Assembly (NCBI GenBank): GCA_910587665.1
Contig: CAJUMZ010000026.1
Span: forward strand, 1-43,542
Origin: an uncultured Muribaculum sp.
GTDB lineage: Bacteria; Bacteroidota; Bacteroidia; Bacteroidales; Muribaculaceae
DNA: 43,542 nucleotides
Direction of reading: 5' to 3'
The notes beneath the pieces were generated by a model that was not told where the DNA came from, searched no databases, and saw only the letters and a program-made list of their open reading frames with translations. The position numbers and the translations under genes were made by a program. Position 1 is the first letter of the stretch, and every line of letters starts with the position of its first letter. Shown piece by piece: positions 35,401 to 43,540 of the stretch.

Positions 35401-36704
35401 AGCTTTAATGATAGTAAACCTTTCCAGGGAAGCTGATACACTTTTGTGGACAGAATTGCAATAGAAATAAAGGTGGCGAAACTGACAAAAGCGGAGGCGA
35501 CCGCCACTCCTACAGGTCCCATAAGTTTTATTCCTATCCATGCAAAACCACACGATATCAAGCTCCAAGTGAATGTAATGATTCCCAAGGGTTTTGTTTT
35601 AAATGTATAGTGCGGAAATCCTACAAACATAAGATAGCAACCCTGAAAAAGCTGACTGAGCATGACCCAAGGAAGAAAAACCAAACAACCGAAATAATCA
35701 GATGGATATATAGCTTTTATCAGTATTAATGATACTAAATAAGCAATAACCACAAAAACTCCTATAGCTAAAATACTTAACTTGATAAGACGTATCAATT
35801 TAATCTGTTCGCCTAAAGTTCCGTCCCTGTCTTTGTCAAATTTAGCAAGCTTCTTATAAAGATACGGAGAATAAGCATTGCTGAATGCCGTCAGGAACAT
35901 TGTTACAATTGCCCCCCATGTTAAAGCGACTGAATACAACCCATTTTCAGAAAGACTATACATGTTTGAAAGCAGTATTTTTTCCACACCACCCCTAAAC
36001 CAAAATGACAATGCGTGTGGTATTATAGGTATGGCAAAGAGAGTCGTCTGTAAAATGAAATCTTTACATATCCTCGCCTCAAGATATCCACGACGGTACA
36101 GAATAACAATACTAACAAATCCAAACACACCGGCAGAAAGCAGAGAACTATAAATTCTTCCTTGCCAACCCATCAGTAATGTTATCACAAATAAAATTGT
36201 AGTTACAGCATTTACCGCAGACTGTGAAATCTGATACACGCCAAATGCGACCGGCTTCTCTTCACATCGCCATAATATCATATTAACATTGGTTATGCCT
36301 GAAAACCAGACGAAAACAATTGCATAAAGTTGAAATATAAGATTTATATTCAACCCTTTAGCAATAGGTTTGTAAACCGCTAAATTAATTATTATGCAAA
36401 CTATGGTTACTAACGTATTGAGCAAAACCATATTTGAAACATATGATCTTACCTCTTCCTTTTTAAGTTTATAAAACATTACAGGAAGCGCTCCCGCAGT
36501 ACATAAGTACCCAAAGACAGAAACGATTTGAACATATACATTGAAATTAGTAATTATACCATAATCATCTGGGGAAAGATAGTATGTTATGAAAGGTAGT
36601 AACAGAAATGGTATCGCTTTGTTTATGCCATCACATACAACATAAACAAATGATTGCCTTAACAAAGGTGTATTAAATATTCTGTTTAAGCTTACCATTA
36701 TCAT
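35397..36704 (-). CDS. oligosaccharide flippase, Wzx-like (MATE/MOP superfamily)
   Basis: 435 residues with 12 to 14 hydrophobic helices and little else, as expected for the polysaccharide transporter family. The N-terminal segment LLRQSFVYVVCDGINKAIPFLLLPFITYYLSPDDYG is typical of Wzx proteins. It should flip undecaprenyl-linked repeat units to the periplasmic side for the polymerase at 30016-31221. The stop overlaps the start of the following transferase (ATGA), which suggests coupling. Start may be ATG 36704 or ATG 36698. Confidence 0.9.
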   Translation of the reverse strand: MIMVSLNRIFNTPLLRQSFVYVVCDGINKAIPFLLLPFITYYLSPDDYGIITNFNVYVQIVSVFGYLCTAGALPVMFYKLKKEEVRSYVSNMVLLNTLVTIVCIIINLAVYKPIAKGLNINLIFQLYAIVFVWFSGITNVNMILWRCEEKPVAFGVYQISQSAVNAVTTILFVITLLMGWQGRIYSSLLSAGVFGFVSIVILYRRGYLEARICKDFILQTTLFAIPIIPHALSFWFRGGVEKILLSNMYSLSENGLYSVALTWGAIVTMFLTAFSNAYSPYLYKKLAKFDKDRDGTLGEQIKLIRLIKLSILAIGVFVVIAYLVSLILIKAIYPSDYFGCLVFLPWVMLSQLFQGCYLMFVGFPHYTFKTKPLGIITFTWSLISCGFAWIGIKLMGPVGVAVASAFVSFATFISIAILSTKVYQLPWKGLLSLKL

Positions 36705-36756
36705 GAATATGACATACTACATTTAAATGCGTGTAATCAATAATAAATTATATCAA

Positions 36757-38058
36757 TCAAAATGCGCCATTTTTGATATAGATATCGGAAGCACTGTCTC
36801 CTGATGCTATATCGGATGCTACATTATGCTCTTGATTCAGTTTATCCACTATAGCTTGTAAAATATCTTTTTCATATTTTGCCGGAATGACAATAACTCC
36901 GTCATTATCAGCAAACACAAGATCAGAAGGTGAAATTTCCACTCCGTCGACATTTATTTTTCGGTTATAGGAATCCAGAGTAGCCCTCTTTCTGACATCA
37001 CGACAATTGTAACCTTTTGAAAATACAGGATAACCAATTTTTTTGACATTATCACGGTCACGTGTGACCCCGCCAACTATAGTACCTGAAGCGCCTGAGC
37101 GAATCGACAGCATTGTGTTTAATTCTCCGAAATATGCAAGATCAGGACATTCATTTTCAACAATTATTATGTCGTTATCAGATATTTCGGCATAAGACTT
37201 CAAGGCATCGTATATTCCCCTAAAGTCTTCTCCTTCTTCCAGTTTTCTAATTTTTAGCGTTCGTGCTCTACCAAAAAGTTTTGAACCGTCAATGTTGCAC
37301 CTTAAACCGGTTATCACGAAATCATGCAATCCAAAATCATCCATAACATCACTCAACATGGCACTATTTATAAGATTGCGGAGAAATGCAAGCCTACGAT
37401 TTTCTTCCGACTTTTGCCCCTTTGCTACAATTTCAGCAAATTCAAAATCAAGAGGATAGTTGACATCAACCGCTTCAACCGGCTCGGCGTCCAACAAATA
37501 GGGTCTGACTCCATAGCGACGTCTTTTATTTAAAGCCGTATCTTTATTGGTAATATAAAGCCCCATGGTTTCAATAACAGTATCTGGCAGATCCTTGCTA
37601 TTGGGGATGTGGTCACGATCATAGACAGGCTCTCCATTTTTCCATGTATATTGCTTATCTCTTTTTACAAGAATAACCGAATCATATTCTTCAGGATGCT
37701 CAGCAAGGATTTCAATCCCTCTCTTAATAGTTTCCGGTTTTATAAACGGACTTGTCCCAAGAATCTGAACATAGATATCTGCATCAACCTTTTTCGCCTC
37801 ATTATAAAACAAGCTATGTCCGTCAGTCTTATTTGTAGCCAACTCTAGATCTCGCTTCAGATAATGACAGCCTGTATGTTTTGCCATGTCATATATCTCA
37901 TCCTTTTCAGTATCAAGATACACTTCATCAATGAACTGACATGAAACTAATTTCTCTAATGTGTGCAAAAACAAGGGCTTGCCATTTAAGAGCGTCGTAT
38001 TCTTATTCTTAATTCGCTCACTGGTACCTTTTACAGGAAGGAAAGCTACAGTTTTCAT
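36757..38058 (-). CDS. cytidylyltransferase fused to an RraA-like domain
   Basis: 433 residues in two domains. Residues 1-220 are a NeuA/KdsB-type CMP-sugar synthetase (AFLPVKGTSERIKNKNTTLLNGKPLF, then YVQILGTSPFIKPETI and VDVNYPLDFEFAE). Residues about 225-415 match the RraA / class II pyruvate aldolase family: INSAMLSDVMDDFG, GSKLFGRARTLKI, then GTIVGGVTRDRD with R333 and D334 at the catalytic Arg-Asp position and FADNDGVIVIP. An earlier Asp of the usual DGxxRD motif is Gly here. RraA-fold enzymes act as pyruvate aldolases, decarboxylases or RNase E inhibitors. A ribosome site AGGAGG precedes the ATG, unusual for this phylum. It lies next to kdsB, so an extra CMP-acidic sugar is likely. Confidence 0.85.
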   Translation of the reverse strand: MKTVAFLPVKGTSERIKNKNTTLLNGKPLFLHTLEKLVSCQFIDEVYLDTEKDEIYDMAKHTGCHYLKRDLELATNKTDGHSLFYNEAKKVDADIYVQILGTSPFIKPETIKRGIEILAEHPEEYDSVILVKRDKQYTWKNGEPVYDRDHIPNSKDLPDTVIETMGLYITNKDTALNKRRRYGVRPYLLDAEPVEAVDVNYPLDFEFAEIVAKGQKSEENRRLAFLRNLINSAMLSDVMDDFGLHDFVITGLRCNIDGSKLFGRARTLKIRKLEEGEDFRGIYDALKSYAEISDNDIIIVENECPDLAYFGELNTMLSIRSGASGTIVGGVTRDRDNVKKIGYPVFSKGYNCRDVRKRATLDSYNRKINVDGVEISPSDLVFADNDGVIVIPAKYEKDILQAIVDKLNQEHNVASDIASGDSASDIYIKNGAF

Positions 38059-38106
38059 GCAACCCTCCTTTCCTTCACCAAGGCAATTATATTAATAATC
38101 AGACAC

Positions 38107-38847
38107 TTACCCCCCCCGTGATATTATATCACGGACTCTATTTAAATCTTTTTCCGTATCTACCGCAACAGTATTTGAAAAAACTTCAGCAATACGGATT
38201 TTCACTCCATTTTCAATAAGCCGAAGTAATTCAATATCTTCTATCTTTTCAATCGGACCTCTGTCGAGAGACACATATTTTTTTAATGTTTCCGGCCTAA
38301 AGGCATATACTCCCATTGGCTTATAATATTTATAGTTCAATGATGCCTTTGGATATGGAATAGGAGCCCTTGAGAACAACATGATGTTACCTTTTGTGTC
38401 CTCTACTACTTTAGGGGTAGTCTGATTTACTACATCAACCGGATTATGGTATTCAGTTTTCAGGGTTGCACAGACAATATTTTCATCACTTGTGATCAGA
38501 TCTATAAGTGTCTGTATTACATGCGGCTCAAGCAACGGTTCATCTCCCTGAATTGTTATATAGACGTCTGCCGGGATTTTTGAAGCAACTTCAGCAACTC
38601 TATCTGTTCCGGTTGGACAATCTTTTGATGTCATTATTGATGGAATCCCCAATTCATCACATTTATCAATAATTCGGGTATCATCTGTAGCGACTACAAC
38701 ATCAGAAAGGCCTTTAACCTTTTGTGCCAATTGATAAACCCACCAAACCATAGGCTTACCACAGATATCCTTTAAAGGTTTCCCTGGCAATCGACTTGAC
38801 TCAAACCTAGACGGGATAACACCCAGAATTTTCAACTCATTTTCCAT
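38107..38847 (-). CDS. kdsB: 3-deoxy-manno-octulosonate cytidylyltransferase
   Basis: 246 residues. It activates Kdo as CMP-Kdo. The nucleotide-binding signature VIPSRFESSRLPGKPL is at residues 10-25, with ATDDTRI, TIQGDEP and the VDTEKDLNRVRDII tail. The normal length suggests an intact enzyme. The last codons (CGG GGG GGG TAA) lie in a run of eight G (38110-38117). Loss of one G would extend the frame by 17 codons to a TGA overlapping the next gene's ATG. Starts 3 bp after the kdsD stop. Confidence 0.95.
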   Translation of the reverse strand: MENELKILGVIPSRFESSRLPGKPLKDICGKPMVWWVYQLAQKVKGLSDVVVATDDTRIIDKCDELGIPSIMTSKDCPTGTDRVAEVASKIPADVYITIQGDEPLLEPHVIQTLIDLITSDENIVCATLKTEYHNPVDVVNQTTPKVVEDTKGNIMLFSRAPIPYPKASLNYKYYKPMGVYAFRPETLKKYVSLDRGPIEKIEDIELLRLIENGVKIRIAEVFSNTVAVDTEKDLNRVRDIISRGG

Positions 38848-38850
38848 AAT

Positions 38851-39813
38851 TTATAAATTTACGATACAACTTATTGCATCTATTATTCCTACTAATTTTG
38901 ATTCTTTGTCTGACACGATCAATGAATGAATTCGATTCTTTTTAATAATCTCTTCCGCCTGGGTCATAGGGCTGTCTCCTTGGATAATCTTTGGAGTATC
39001 ATTATAAATATCTGATACCTTCATATCAAAGAAACTGTTTTGACAGTCATGCATCGCTCTCCGCACATCACCATCGGAAACGACTCCAATAATTTTATAA
39101 TCCGAATCCACTACGACAGCGATTCCTAACTTCGCTGCACTTATTTCAATGATAGCATCACTTACTTTTGTATCAAGAGATACTGTAGGTAGTTCTTGCG
39201 TCACCATGTAGTCCTTTACTTTAGACAACAACCTTCTTCCAAGTGAGCCGCCCGGATGAAATTGGGCAAAGTCCTCAGCCTTGAAATTTCGGACTTTCAT
39301 TAATGCACAGGCAAGTGCATCGCCCATCGCAAGTGTTGCAGTGGTAGAGGATGTAGGTGCAAGATTCAAAGGACACGCCTCTCGCTTTACCCTTACATTT
39401 AAATGGCAATCGGAATATTGTCCGAGCAATGATTCCGGATTTCCGGAGATGCCGATGATAGGGATGTTACGTTTCAAAAGAATCGGGATAAAGCGTAATA
39501 GCTCATCCGTATTTCCTGAGTATGATATGGCTATTACAACATCTTCGGAAGTGAACATGCCTAAATCACCATGGTAGGCATCAAGAGGATTGACATAGAA
39601 ACTTGGAGTACCGGTGCTTGCTAATGTCGCTGCAATTTTAGCTCCTATATGCCCCGATTTGCCGACACCGGTCACAACAATCCGTCCCTTGGCATTGAAT
39701 ATTAATTTTACCGCTTTCTCAAAATTGTCATCAAGCATCGGGATAAGATCGAGGAGAGCATCAGCTTCATCCCGCAAACATTTTATACCGTATCCCTTTA
39801 TATCGCCTTCCAT
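38851..39813 (-). CDS. kdsD: arabinose-5-phosphate isomerase, KpsF/GutQ type
   Basis: 320 residues. An SIS sugar-isomerase domain occupies about residues 35-185 (VVTGVGKSGHIGAKIAATLASTGTPSFY, NPLDAYHGDLGM, SYSGNTDE), followed by two CBS domains (about 205-320). This is the standard layout for the enzyme that converts ribulose-5-phosphate to arabinose-5-phosphate, the substrate of KdsA. The PLDAYHGDLG segment includes the active-site His. It sits between kdsA and kdsB with 2-3 bp spacing, so these three form a compact Kdo operon segment. kdsC (the phosphatase) is not in the window. Confidence 0.95.
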   Translation of the reverse strand: MEGDIKGYGIKCLRDEADALLDLIPMLDDNFEKAVKLIFNAKGRIVVTGVGKSGHIGAKIAATLASTGTPSFYVNPLDAYHGDLGMFTSEDVVIAISYSGNTDELLRFIPILLKRNIPIIGISGNPESLLGQYSDCHLNVRVKREACPLNLAPTSSTTATLAMGDALACALMKVRNFKAEDFAQFHPGGSLGRRLLSKVKDYMVTQELPTVSLDTKVSDAIIEISAAKLGIAVVVDSDYKIIGVVSDGDVRRAMHDCQNSFFDMKVSDIYNDTPKIIQGDSPMTQAEEIIKKNRIHSLIVSDKESKLVGIIDAISCIVNL

Positions 39814-39815
39814 AA

Positions 39816-40571
39816 TTATAACAATGACGCTATTACTGATTCAAGATCCCGAAGATGCAACATGTTGGGGCCGTCGCTTAAAGCATTGTCTGGATCGGGA
39901 TGGACTTCAAAGAAATATCCGGTGGCACCAAATGCCTTTGCTGCCAATGCCATTGCCGGGACAAATTCTCGATTACCCCCGGTTTTCCCTCCGGCAGCAC
40001 CGGGACGCTGTACTGAATGAGTACAGTCCATTATTACAGTGTCTGAATACTTTTTCATGTCTGAGATGTTTCGGAAATCCACCGCAAGGTTATTATACCC
40101 ATAAGTATTACCGCGTTCTGTCAACCATACGTTTGAGTTTCCCGATTCAAGCACCTTTTGAACAGGATATTTCATATCATCACCTGAGAGAAATTGTGCT
40201 TTTTTTATATTAACGACCTTGCCGGTTTTTGCAGCAGCTACAAGAAGGTCGGTCTGCCGGCACAAAAATGCAGGTATCTGTATTACATCGACAACTTTTC
40301 CTGCCGCATCTGCCTGATATGATTCATGTATATCAGTCAGCAATCTTAGTCCATACCTGTATTTAACATTTGAAAGCATTTTAAGCCCCATTTCAAGTCC
40401 CGGACCACGATAAGAATGTATCGATGTTCGATTTGCCTTGTCAAAGGAAGATTTGAAGATTATATCAATATCATATTTTTTGTTTATTCTTACAATCTCT
40501 TTAGCCACTTCGTCAAGAACTTCTTCGTTCTCTATGACACAAGGGCCTGCGATAAATATAGGTTTCATCAA
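39816..40571 (-). CDS. kdsA: Kdo-8-phosphate synthase, metal-dependent type
   Basis: 251 residues, a little shorter than the E. coli enzyme. It condenses arabinose-5-phosphate with phosphoenolpyruvate. KSSFDKANRTSIHSYRGPG, TDIHESYQ and IPAFLCRQTDL are the usual substrate-binding segments. At the metal-site position the sequence reads IAGPCVIE, with Cys where E. coli has Asn, and the other ligands are present (His in DCTHS, Glu in FFEVHPDPD, Asp in LSDGP). This places it in the metal-dependent class. First of the Kdo genes in operon order. Confidence 0.95.
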   Translation of the reverse strand: MMKPIFIAGPCVIENEEVLDEVAKEIVRINKKYDIDIIFKSSFDKANRTSIHSYRGPGLEMGLKMLSNVKYRYGLRLLTDIHESYQADAAGKVVDVIQIPAFLCRQTDLLVAAAKTGKVVNIKKAQFLSGDDMKYPVQKVLESGNSNVWLTERGNTYGYNNLAVDFRNISDMKKYSDTVIMDCTHSVQRPGAAGGKTGGNREFVPAMALAAKAFGATGYFFEVHPDPDNALSDGPNMLHLRDLESVIASLL

Positions 40572-40598
40572 ATTAAATTATGATTAATATTAGACCAT

Positions 40599-41003
40599 TT
40601 ATTTAAACAGCTCTTTGAATAGTTTTAGAGAGGCGGTGAGCTCGCCTTCGATGCCGCTCCATGAGGAAGGGTCGAGGTGAGTGTATTCCACGGGAGGATA
40701 TACGGGGCAGTCTTTGCGGGAGAGGGTCAGGCGCTGCGCTTTTTCCGTCAATGGATCGCCGGTCTCGGAATCGATGGCAACGAATACGGTCTTGAGGTTT
40801 TCTGCATCTTCATCAACCTGCACGGAGCAGTTTTCATCGTAGCGCAGCGCCAAAGTTGTGTTGTACTTTCTCCCGATGCCATCCTTATCATAGACTTCAA
40901 AGGTGAAGTCTATCTCAAGAAATTTTGGAAGGGGATCCTTCAGGGATGCATTTAGTATCTTTACCTTATGTGACTCCATAGGCATGTTATTTTTATCTTC
41001 CAT
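40599..41003 (-). CDS. conserved-looking protein of unknown function
   Basis: 134 residues, acidic, no signal peptide or membrane segment. Predicted mostly beta in the first 80 residues (KILNASLKDPLP, FEIDFTFEVYDK-like strands), with a helical end (LTASLKLFKELFK). I do not recognise the family. It lies between the regulator pair and the Kdo genes and is separated from the preceding gene by about 100 bp in which I see no clear promoter. Its start could be ATG 41003 or an in-frame ATG six codons later. A small regulatory or accessory role in the locus is only a guess from position. Confidence 0.65.
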   Translation of the reverse strand: MEDKNNMPMESHKVKILNASLKDPLPKFLEIDFTFEVYDKDGIGRKYNTTLALRYDENCSVQVDEDAENLKTVFVAIDSETGDPLTEKAQRLTLSRKDCPVYPPVEYTHLDPSSWSGIEGELTASLKLFKELFK

Positions 41004-41102
41004 ATGTTTACTTTACGACTGTTTCTATAGCTTATGACGGCGGGATACCGTAGGAGATAGTAGGGAAAAATACTTGAGAATTGTACGATAATTTTGGCGG
41101 GA

Positions 41103-41927
41103 TCAGCTGATGGCGGCGGGGCGACACGCGAGGGTGTCTTCCAGCCTTAATTGTATGGAGGCTTTCAGGTAGCGGTTGGTGTCGGGATTGTGGAGGAGTG
41201 AGCGGTATATTGACTCTTCGTAGGAGTAGAATTCATCGGGTGTCAGGTATCTTGCCGAACTGCACAGGAAGCTGTCAAGTGCAGTCAATGCAGTGATATC
41301 ATGGCGCTCAGTTTCATCAAAGTAGTGGCGATGGTTGTCAAAGAGTTTTTGCTTGAATGAAGATTCATTTCTTGTCTCGAAAGCCCAGAGGTCGCTGTCA
41401 AGCAGCGACTTGACACGTTGGATAGTGTCGTAGTCGCTTATCTGATCAAGACTTTTACCTAACCGGAACTGCTTGTGCCATCGGTCGAGACACCGGCACT
41501 CCCATTGTAGCGGCTTGTCCATGAAAACTTTGTTGCCGCGGCGTATCTCCAACGAGACAACCTGTTGCAATGCGTACTGGTTTACTGTTTTGTCACCGCG
41601 CAGGTATGCGTCAAATGCGTTGAGCTTATACTTATTAAGATAATTGCCGTTAGCCGCACGATTGAAAGCTATCCGATGGACAAGGTCATAAACTCCGATT
41701 ATTGTCAGTGAATCGCCGGCACTTAACGCCGGAATATTATCCTCCACTCTTCCGATCCATGTCTTGGCACACTTCTGCAATTCCGTTTTTTCAGGCGTAT
41801 TACCAGCCGCAGGCATAAACAGCCGCAATCTGTTTGCCATTGTAAAAATCATAATTGCAAAACCCTCTATATCCCGAGTGTCATTAAAATCAACCTGAGT
41901 TATATCTATTTCCGGATAATTTATCAT
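41103..41927 (-). CDS. unrecognised protein beside the antiterminator gene
   Basis: 274 residues when started at ATG 41927 (MINYPEIDIT), which avoids overlap with the upstream gene; a longer form reaches into it. The protein is predicted helical, with hydrophilic Arg/Asp-rich helices and no transmembrane segment. In Bacteroides capsule loci the UpxY antiterminator gene is followed by UpxZ, an inhibitor of competing UpxY proteins. This protein occupies the same place, but is longer and I see no sequence reason to call it UpxZ. It follows the regulator by 29 bp, so cotranscription is expected. Confidence 0.6.
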   Translation of the reverse strand: MINYPEIDITQVDFNDTRDIEGFAIMIFTMANRLRLFMPAAGNTPEKTELQKCAKTWIGRVEDNIPALSAGDSLTIIGVYDLVHRIAFNRAANGNYLNKYKLNAFDAYLRGDKTVNQYALQQVVSLEIRRGNKVFMDKPLQWECRCLDRWHKQFRLGKSLDQISDYDTIQRVKSLLDSDLWAFETRNESSFKQKLFDNHRHYFDETERHDITALTALDSFLCSSARYLTPDEFYSYEESIYRSLLHNPDTNRYLKASIQLRLEDTLACRPAAIS

Positions 41928-41956
41928 ATGCCCTAAAGGTCGAATATAGCCGTTAA

Positions 41957-43351
41957 TCAAGCGTTTATCGGCTCGATATAGATTTCTTCGACATCTTTCA
42001 CTGTCCAAGTCGCATAATCCCGACCGGATAATGCCAATGTATAGGTACGTGTCCCATTATTATTCTTGACGCTTTGGATTATACCTATCTGATTCTCCAT
42101 CAACCCGCCACCGTTTATCCTGACTTTCTGGTCAACGGCAAGAGGAGCATCAAGCGTCACGAGTCTTATCTGTATATCAGGTGTGAATGAGCCGACATGC
42201 CTTTGAAAGGCTTTCATCTCACTCATGGGAATTATACAATAAGGGCTATCCGGAGTATTGGTCCATTTATAACACCATGCAAGGGTGCCTATATGCCTGA
42301 ATAGCTCGGTAACCTTATCTTTTCTGATCTTGAAAAAGAGTATTCCGGGAAGATACGGTTTTTCTTCCCATCTCTTCTTCCCATCCTTGTCAACCGTCAC
42401 GACCTTATGTGACGGATAATAAAACAAGATTTCTTTTAACAAGCTTTCGTCTGTCTCATTGAGCAGAAAGTTTATGTCGTCAAGAGTTCTGCCGGAACGC
42501 ATCTTCATAACAAACCATTGGGGAGATCCGTCATAAATCGAGTCTGCCACTTTCTGCATTATACGTAATTTGTCCGCCTGACTCAACTCTGTAGGTCTTA
42601 CAAATTGAATATATGAATAATCCTTGGGTATACTCTTTACAATCGAGCGAATTTCTGTCACCGTTACACCCGCCTTCAATGCGGCGGCAATCCATAGCGA
42701 GGTAATCGAGTCTCTTGAGAACTCTCCTCCAAAGTCAAAACCATATCCGCCTATTACAGACGACATTTTATGAAGCATATCCCGCAAGATCTGCCTCTCT
42801 CTTTTCTTTCCCTGGTCAAGGCAAAATACATACTTTTTCCGCTTTGATACCAACATCTTCTCTACGATGTCGTCAATTTGGGAAACATGAGGCATGTCGC
42901 TGTAAAACGTTAACTTTATCACATCCGACAGTCCCGCCTCTACATTATAAAGAAGATATAGAAATAGATTGACTGTTTCGTAATCTTCTGAATCCCGGCT
43001 TACATTTAGAAGGCGTCGTAAAAATACAAGATTGGAGTTAACCCGCTTTATTTCGCTTTCAGTATCGGTCTCAACAAGTTCTTTAACCGATGCAAAGTGA
43101 TTCATTTCACCATCATCTCCTCTCCATTCACGATAAAGGGAGCTAATAATACCAAGATATTTCTTGCGACTGCTTGGTTTCAGCCCGGATATAATCATGT
43201 CTGCTATCCATCCACGTAATGACTCATCAGTGACATCATCATAAGATTGCGAGGTAAAGGATTCGATAACCGACATTACCGCACTTTTCATTGCCCTGTC
43301 ATTACTATCTGCGATAATCTTATTTTCGACAAATTCTAAAAATGGCGCCAT
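41957..43351 (-). CDS. NusG/UpxY-like antiterminator fused to a dead tyrosine-recombinase-like region
   Basis: 464 residues. Residues about 1-275 follow the order of a tyrosine recombinase: a SAM-like core-binding part (VTDESLRGWIADM, LKPSSRKKYLGIISSLYREW), then NVEAGLSDVIKL at the place of the first catalytic Arg box and FSRDSITSLWIAAALKAGVTVTEIRSIV at the HxxR box. The catalytic Arg, His-x-x-Arg and Tyr are missing, so it should not recombine DNA. Residues 278-464 are a NusG-type NGN domain (QWFVMKMRSGRT, KPYLPGILFFKI) and a KOW-like end (VRINGGGLMENQIGIIQSV). Position as the first gene of the locus suits a locus-specific antitermination factor. The promoter is probably outside the window. 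Confidence 0.75.
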   Translation of the reverse strand: MAPFLEFVENKIIADSNDRAMKSAVMSVIESFTSQSYDDVTDESLRGWIADMIISGLKPSSRKKYLGIISSLYREWRGDDGEMNHFASVKELVETDTESEIKRVNSNLVFLRRLLNVSRDSEDYETVNLFLYLLYNVEAGLSDVIKLTFYSDMPHVSQIDDIVEKMLVSKRKKYVFCLDQGKKRERQILRDMLHKMSSVIGGYGFDFGGEFSRDSITSLWIAAALKAGVTVTEIRSIVKSIPKDYSYIQFVRPTELSQADKLRIMQKVADSIYDGSPQWFVMKMRSGRTLDDINFLLNETDESLLKEILFYYPSHKVVTVDKDGKKRWEEKPYLPGILFFKIRKDKVTELFRHIGTLAWCYKWTNTPDSPYCIIPMSEMKAFQRHVGSFTPDIQIRLVTLDAPLAVDQKVRINGGGLMENQIGIIQSVKNNNGTRTYTLALSGRDYATWTVKDVEEIYIEPINA

Positions 43352-43501
43352 CTAATTCACAGTAAATCAGGACTATTCAAAATGTCAAACAGGAAACAAC
43401 CGGTTTTGCCAAACACGTCTCTTCTTCCTTAGTTTTCAGCTTATTAGCGAAAAGAAAGGTCGACTTAGAATGTATTTCTCCAACACGATTCATATATAAT
43501 T

Positions 43502-43540
43502 GACTCCTTACTTGGAGCAATTATCTCTTGGGAAGAGATA
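43502..43540. promoter_or_regulatory. two hairpins upstream of the antiterminator gene
   Basis: CTCC-TTACTT-GGAG (43504-43517, with TTG/CAA flanks) and a perfect 8-bp inverted repeat TATCTCTT-GGG-AAGAGATA (43522-43540) stand side by side about 150 bp upstream of the regulator, at the window edge. They could be leader RNA structures, a terminator, or repeats of an invertible segment continuing outside. 43352-43501 holds no other gene or clear promoter. Confidence 0.4.

Noticed and set aside
35401..35568. N-terminal extension of the GT-B-like gene
   Set aside because: The extra 56 residues lie within the flippase frame and are composed of unlikely residues; ATG 35400 overlaps the flippase stop in a usual ATGA arrangement.
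41103..41927. Naming the gene upxZ
   Set aside because: Only its position suggests this; length and sequence do not match what I know of UpxZ.
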